NCBI RefSeq assembly: GCF_900114545.1
Contig: NZ_FOTI01000008.1
Span: 1 to 64,000 of the forward strand
DNA from: Halanaerobium salsuginis
GTDB taxonomy: Bacteria > Bacillota > Halanaerobiia > Halanaerobiales > Halanaerobiaceae
Reading direction: 5' to 3'
DNA length: 64,000 bases
The notes beneath the pieces are model-generated. The model ran no database searches. It saw nothing but the letters and a program-made list of their open reading frames with translations, and was not told where the DNA came from. A program made the position numbers and the translations under genes. This document shows, piece after piece, positions 63,326 through 64,000 of the stretch (positions are counted from its first letter, which is position 1; each line of letters opens with the position of its first letter).

Positions 63326-63604
63326 ATGGTCTGGATTTTAATTGGTCTAGCTGGCCAGGCGATGTTTTCAATTCGCTTTATAATTCAGTGGTTGGCTTCT
63401 GAGAAGGCAAAGAAAAGCATTGTGCCAGTCTCTTTCTGGTATTTTAGTATTGGAGGTAGTGTGATTTTATTAATTTATGCTATTCACCGCCGGGATCCAG
63501 TTTTTATTCTTGGCCAGTCAACAGGGTCATTTATTTATTTGCGTAATTTATATTTAATCAGGCAAGAAAATGAAAACCAAAAAAAAGAAAATAATCTTAA
63601 ATAA
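63326..63604 (+). CDS. LpxB N-terminal-domain-like small membrane protein
   Basis: This 92-residue protein has three spans and matches the LAB_N family: GQAMFSIRFIIQWLASEKAKKSIVPVSFWYFSIGG near 10-44. The family is named after an N-terminal part of some lipid A disaccharide synthases, but stand-alone members occur with ArnC/ArnT-type genes. A role in moving or presenting the lipid-linked sugar is plausible, not shown. It starts six bases after the GT2 gene. Confidence 0.85.
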   Translation: MVWILIGLAGQAMFSIRFIIQWLASEKAKKSIVPVSFWYFSIGGSVILLIYAIHRRDPVFILGQSTGSFIYLRNLYLIRQENENQKKENNLK

Positions 63605-63635
63605 TAAATTTATAATAGTGAGGAGGAATAATTAC

Positions 63636-64000
63636 TTGGATTTAGCTAAATTTTTTCGCAAACGCACTTATATTTATCTAGTTATTTTATTTGCTTGTTG
63701 TAGTATCTTATATCTTCCCTCTGCTCTTAATCGGGATTTACACTATCGTGACGAACTTCGTTATGTTGAGGTAGCTCGGGAGATGTCAGTAACAGGTAAT
63801 TATCTTGTGCCTCATTTTGGAGGAGAAGTTTATCCTGATAAACCTCCAGTCTATTTCTGGCTGTTGAACTTTAGCAAAAAAATATTTGGTAACTACTCTA
63901 CTCTGGCAATGATATTTCCGAGCTTAATAGCAGCTTTAAGCATGATTATAATGACTTTTTATCTCGGCAAGTTGTTTTGGGAACAGCAGACTGGTCTGCT
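63636..64000 (+). CDS. Second GT83 (ArnT/PMT-like) glycosyltransferase, partial
   Basis: The frame opens at a TTG with AGGAGG ten bases ahead and runs to the window edge for about 121 codons without a stop. The product has a basic start, a first span (YLVILFACCSILYLP) and the GT83 motif YRDELRYVEVAREM near 38-51, followed by YPDKPPVYFWLL. It resembles the enzyme at 60848 in layout. The rest lies outside the window. Confidence 0.82.
   Translation, partial: MDLAKFFRKRTYIYLVILFACCSILYLPSALNRDLHYRDELRYVEVAREMSVTGNYLVPHFGGEVYPDKPPVYFWLLNFSKKIFGNYSTLAMIFPSLIAALSMIIMTFYLGKLFWEQQTGL

Overview
The window comes from a low-GC, strongly AT-biased bacterium. Its genes are Firmicute-like (strong AGGAGG ribosome sites, many TTG starts, an S-box riboswitch, HutP- and RpiR-type regulators), yet it carries a full set of late lipid A, Kdo and LPS-core genes. 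A diderm Firmicute of the Halanaerobium type is the best fit. This is inferred from gene content and style, since no rRNA gene is present. Three extracytoplasmic solute-binding proteins have signal-peptidase-I-type leaders without a lipobox cysteine, which also suits a cell with a true periplasm. Rubrerythrin and a class II superoxide reductase point to an anaerobe.

Layout. 1-1724: an insertion sequence with a large zinc-ribbon DDE transposase, ending just upstream of a TRAP-transporter large subunit (1748-3037). 3116-6885: a SAM-riboswitch unit with a MetQ-like binding protein, an aminotransferase and a GldA-type dehydrogenase, probably methionine and 2-oxo/2-hydroxy-acid metabolism. 7014-7988: a ZntB/CorA-type transporter. 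8061-16840: a rearranged yhf-type operon (Z-Y-U-T, amidase, V/php, S, X, W) behind two probable operators. It has all the enzymes and the transporter of the uncharacterised E. coli yhf cluster plus a compact amidase-signature enzyme. 17019-19463: trpS, a Nudix hydrolase and an unrecognised protein. 19515-24180: an RpiR regulator and a PTS operon with a PfkB kinase and a GatY-like aldolase, best read as tagatose or fructose use.

24262-33846: cold-shock protein, typA, rubrerythrin, superoxide reductase, a pseudouridine catabolic pair (kinase fused to an HTH, and glycosidase), then a Dpp/Opp-type importer lacking its ATPases. 33868-34915 (minus strand): two half-size permeases behind a CsoR-family-like operator. 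35075-39066: pgi, a membrane-anchored degenerate kinase-like protein and an orphan BtuF/FecB-type binding protein.

39159-64000: a long co-directional envelope locus. A HutP-like gene overlaps msbA. Then come a DUF374 acyltransferase, lpxK, kdsB, kdsA, kdsD, an LpxL-type acyltransferase and waaA, which together complete Kdo-lipid A. Two GT9 heptosyltransferase-like enzymes, a WaaE-like GT2, four GT4 enzymes, a WaaL-type O-antigen ligase, three LPS-kinase-like genes (one frameshifted) and a sugar epimerase follow. The window ends in an Arn-like set: GT83, GT2, a LpxB-N-like membrane protein and a second GT83 cut by the window edge. The 51.4-58.9 kb part contains a duplicated GT4/kinase module, looks more AT-rich and is probably the variable strain-specific section.
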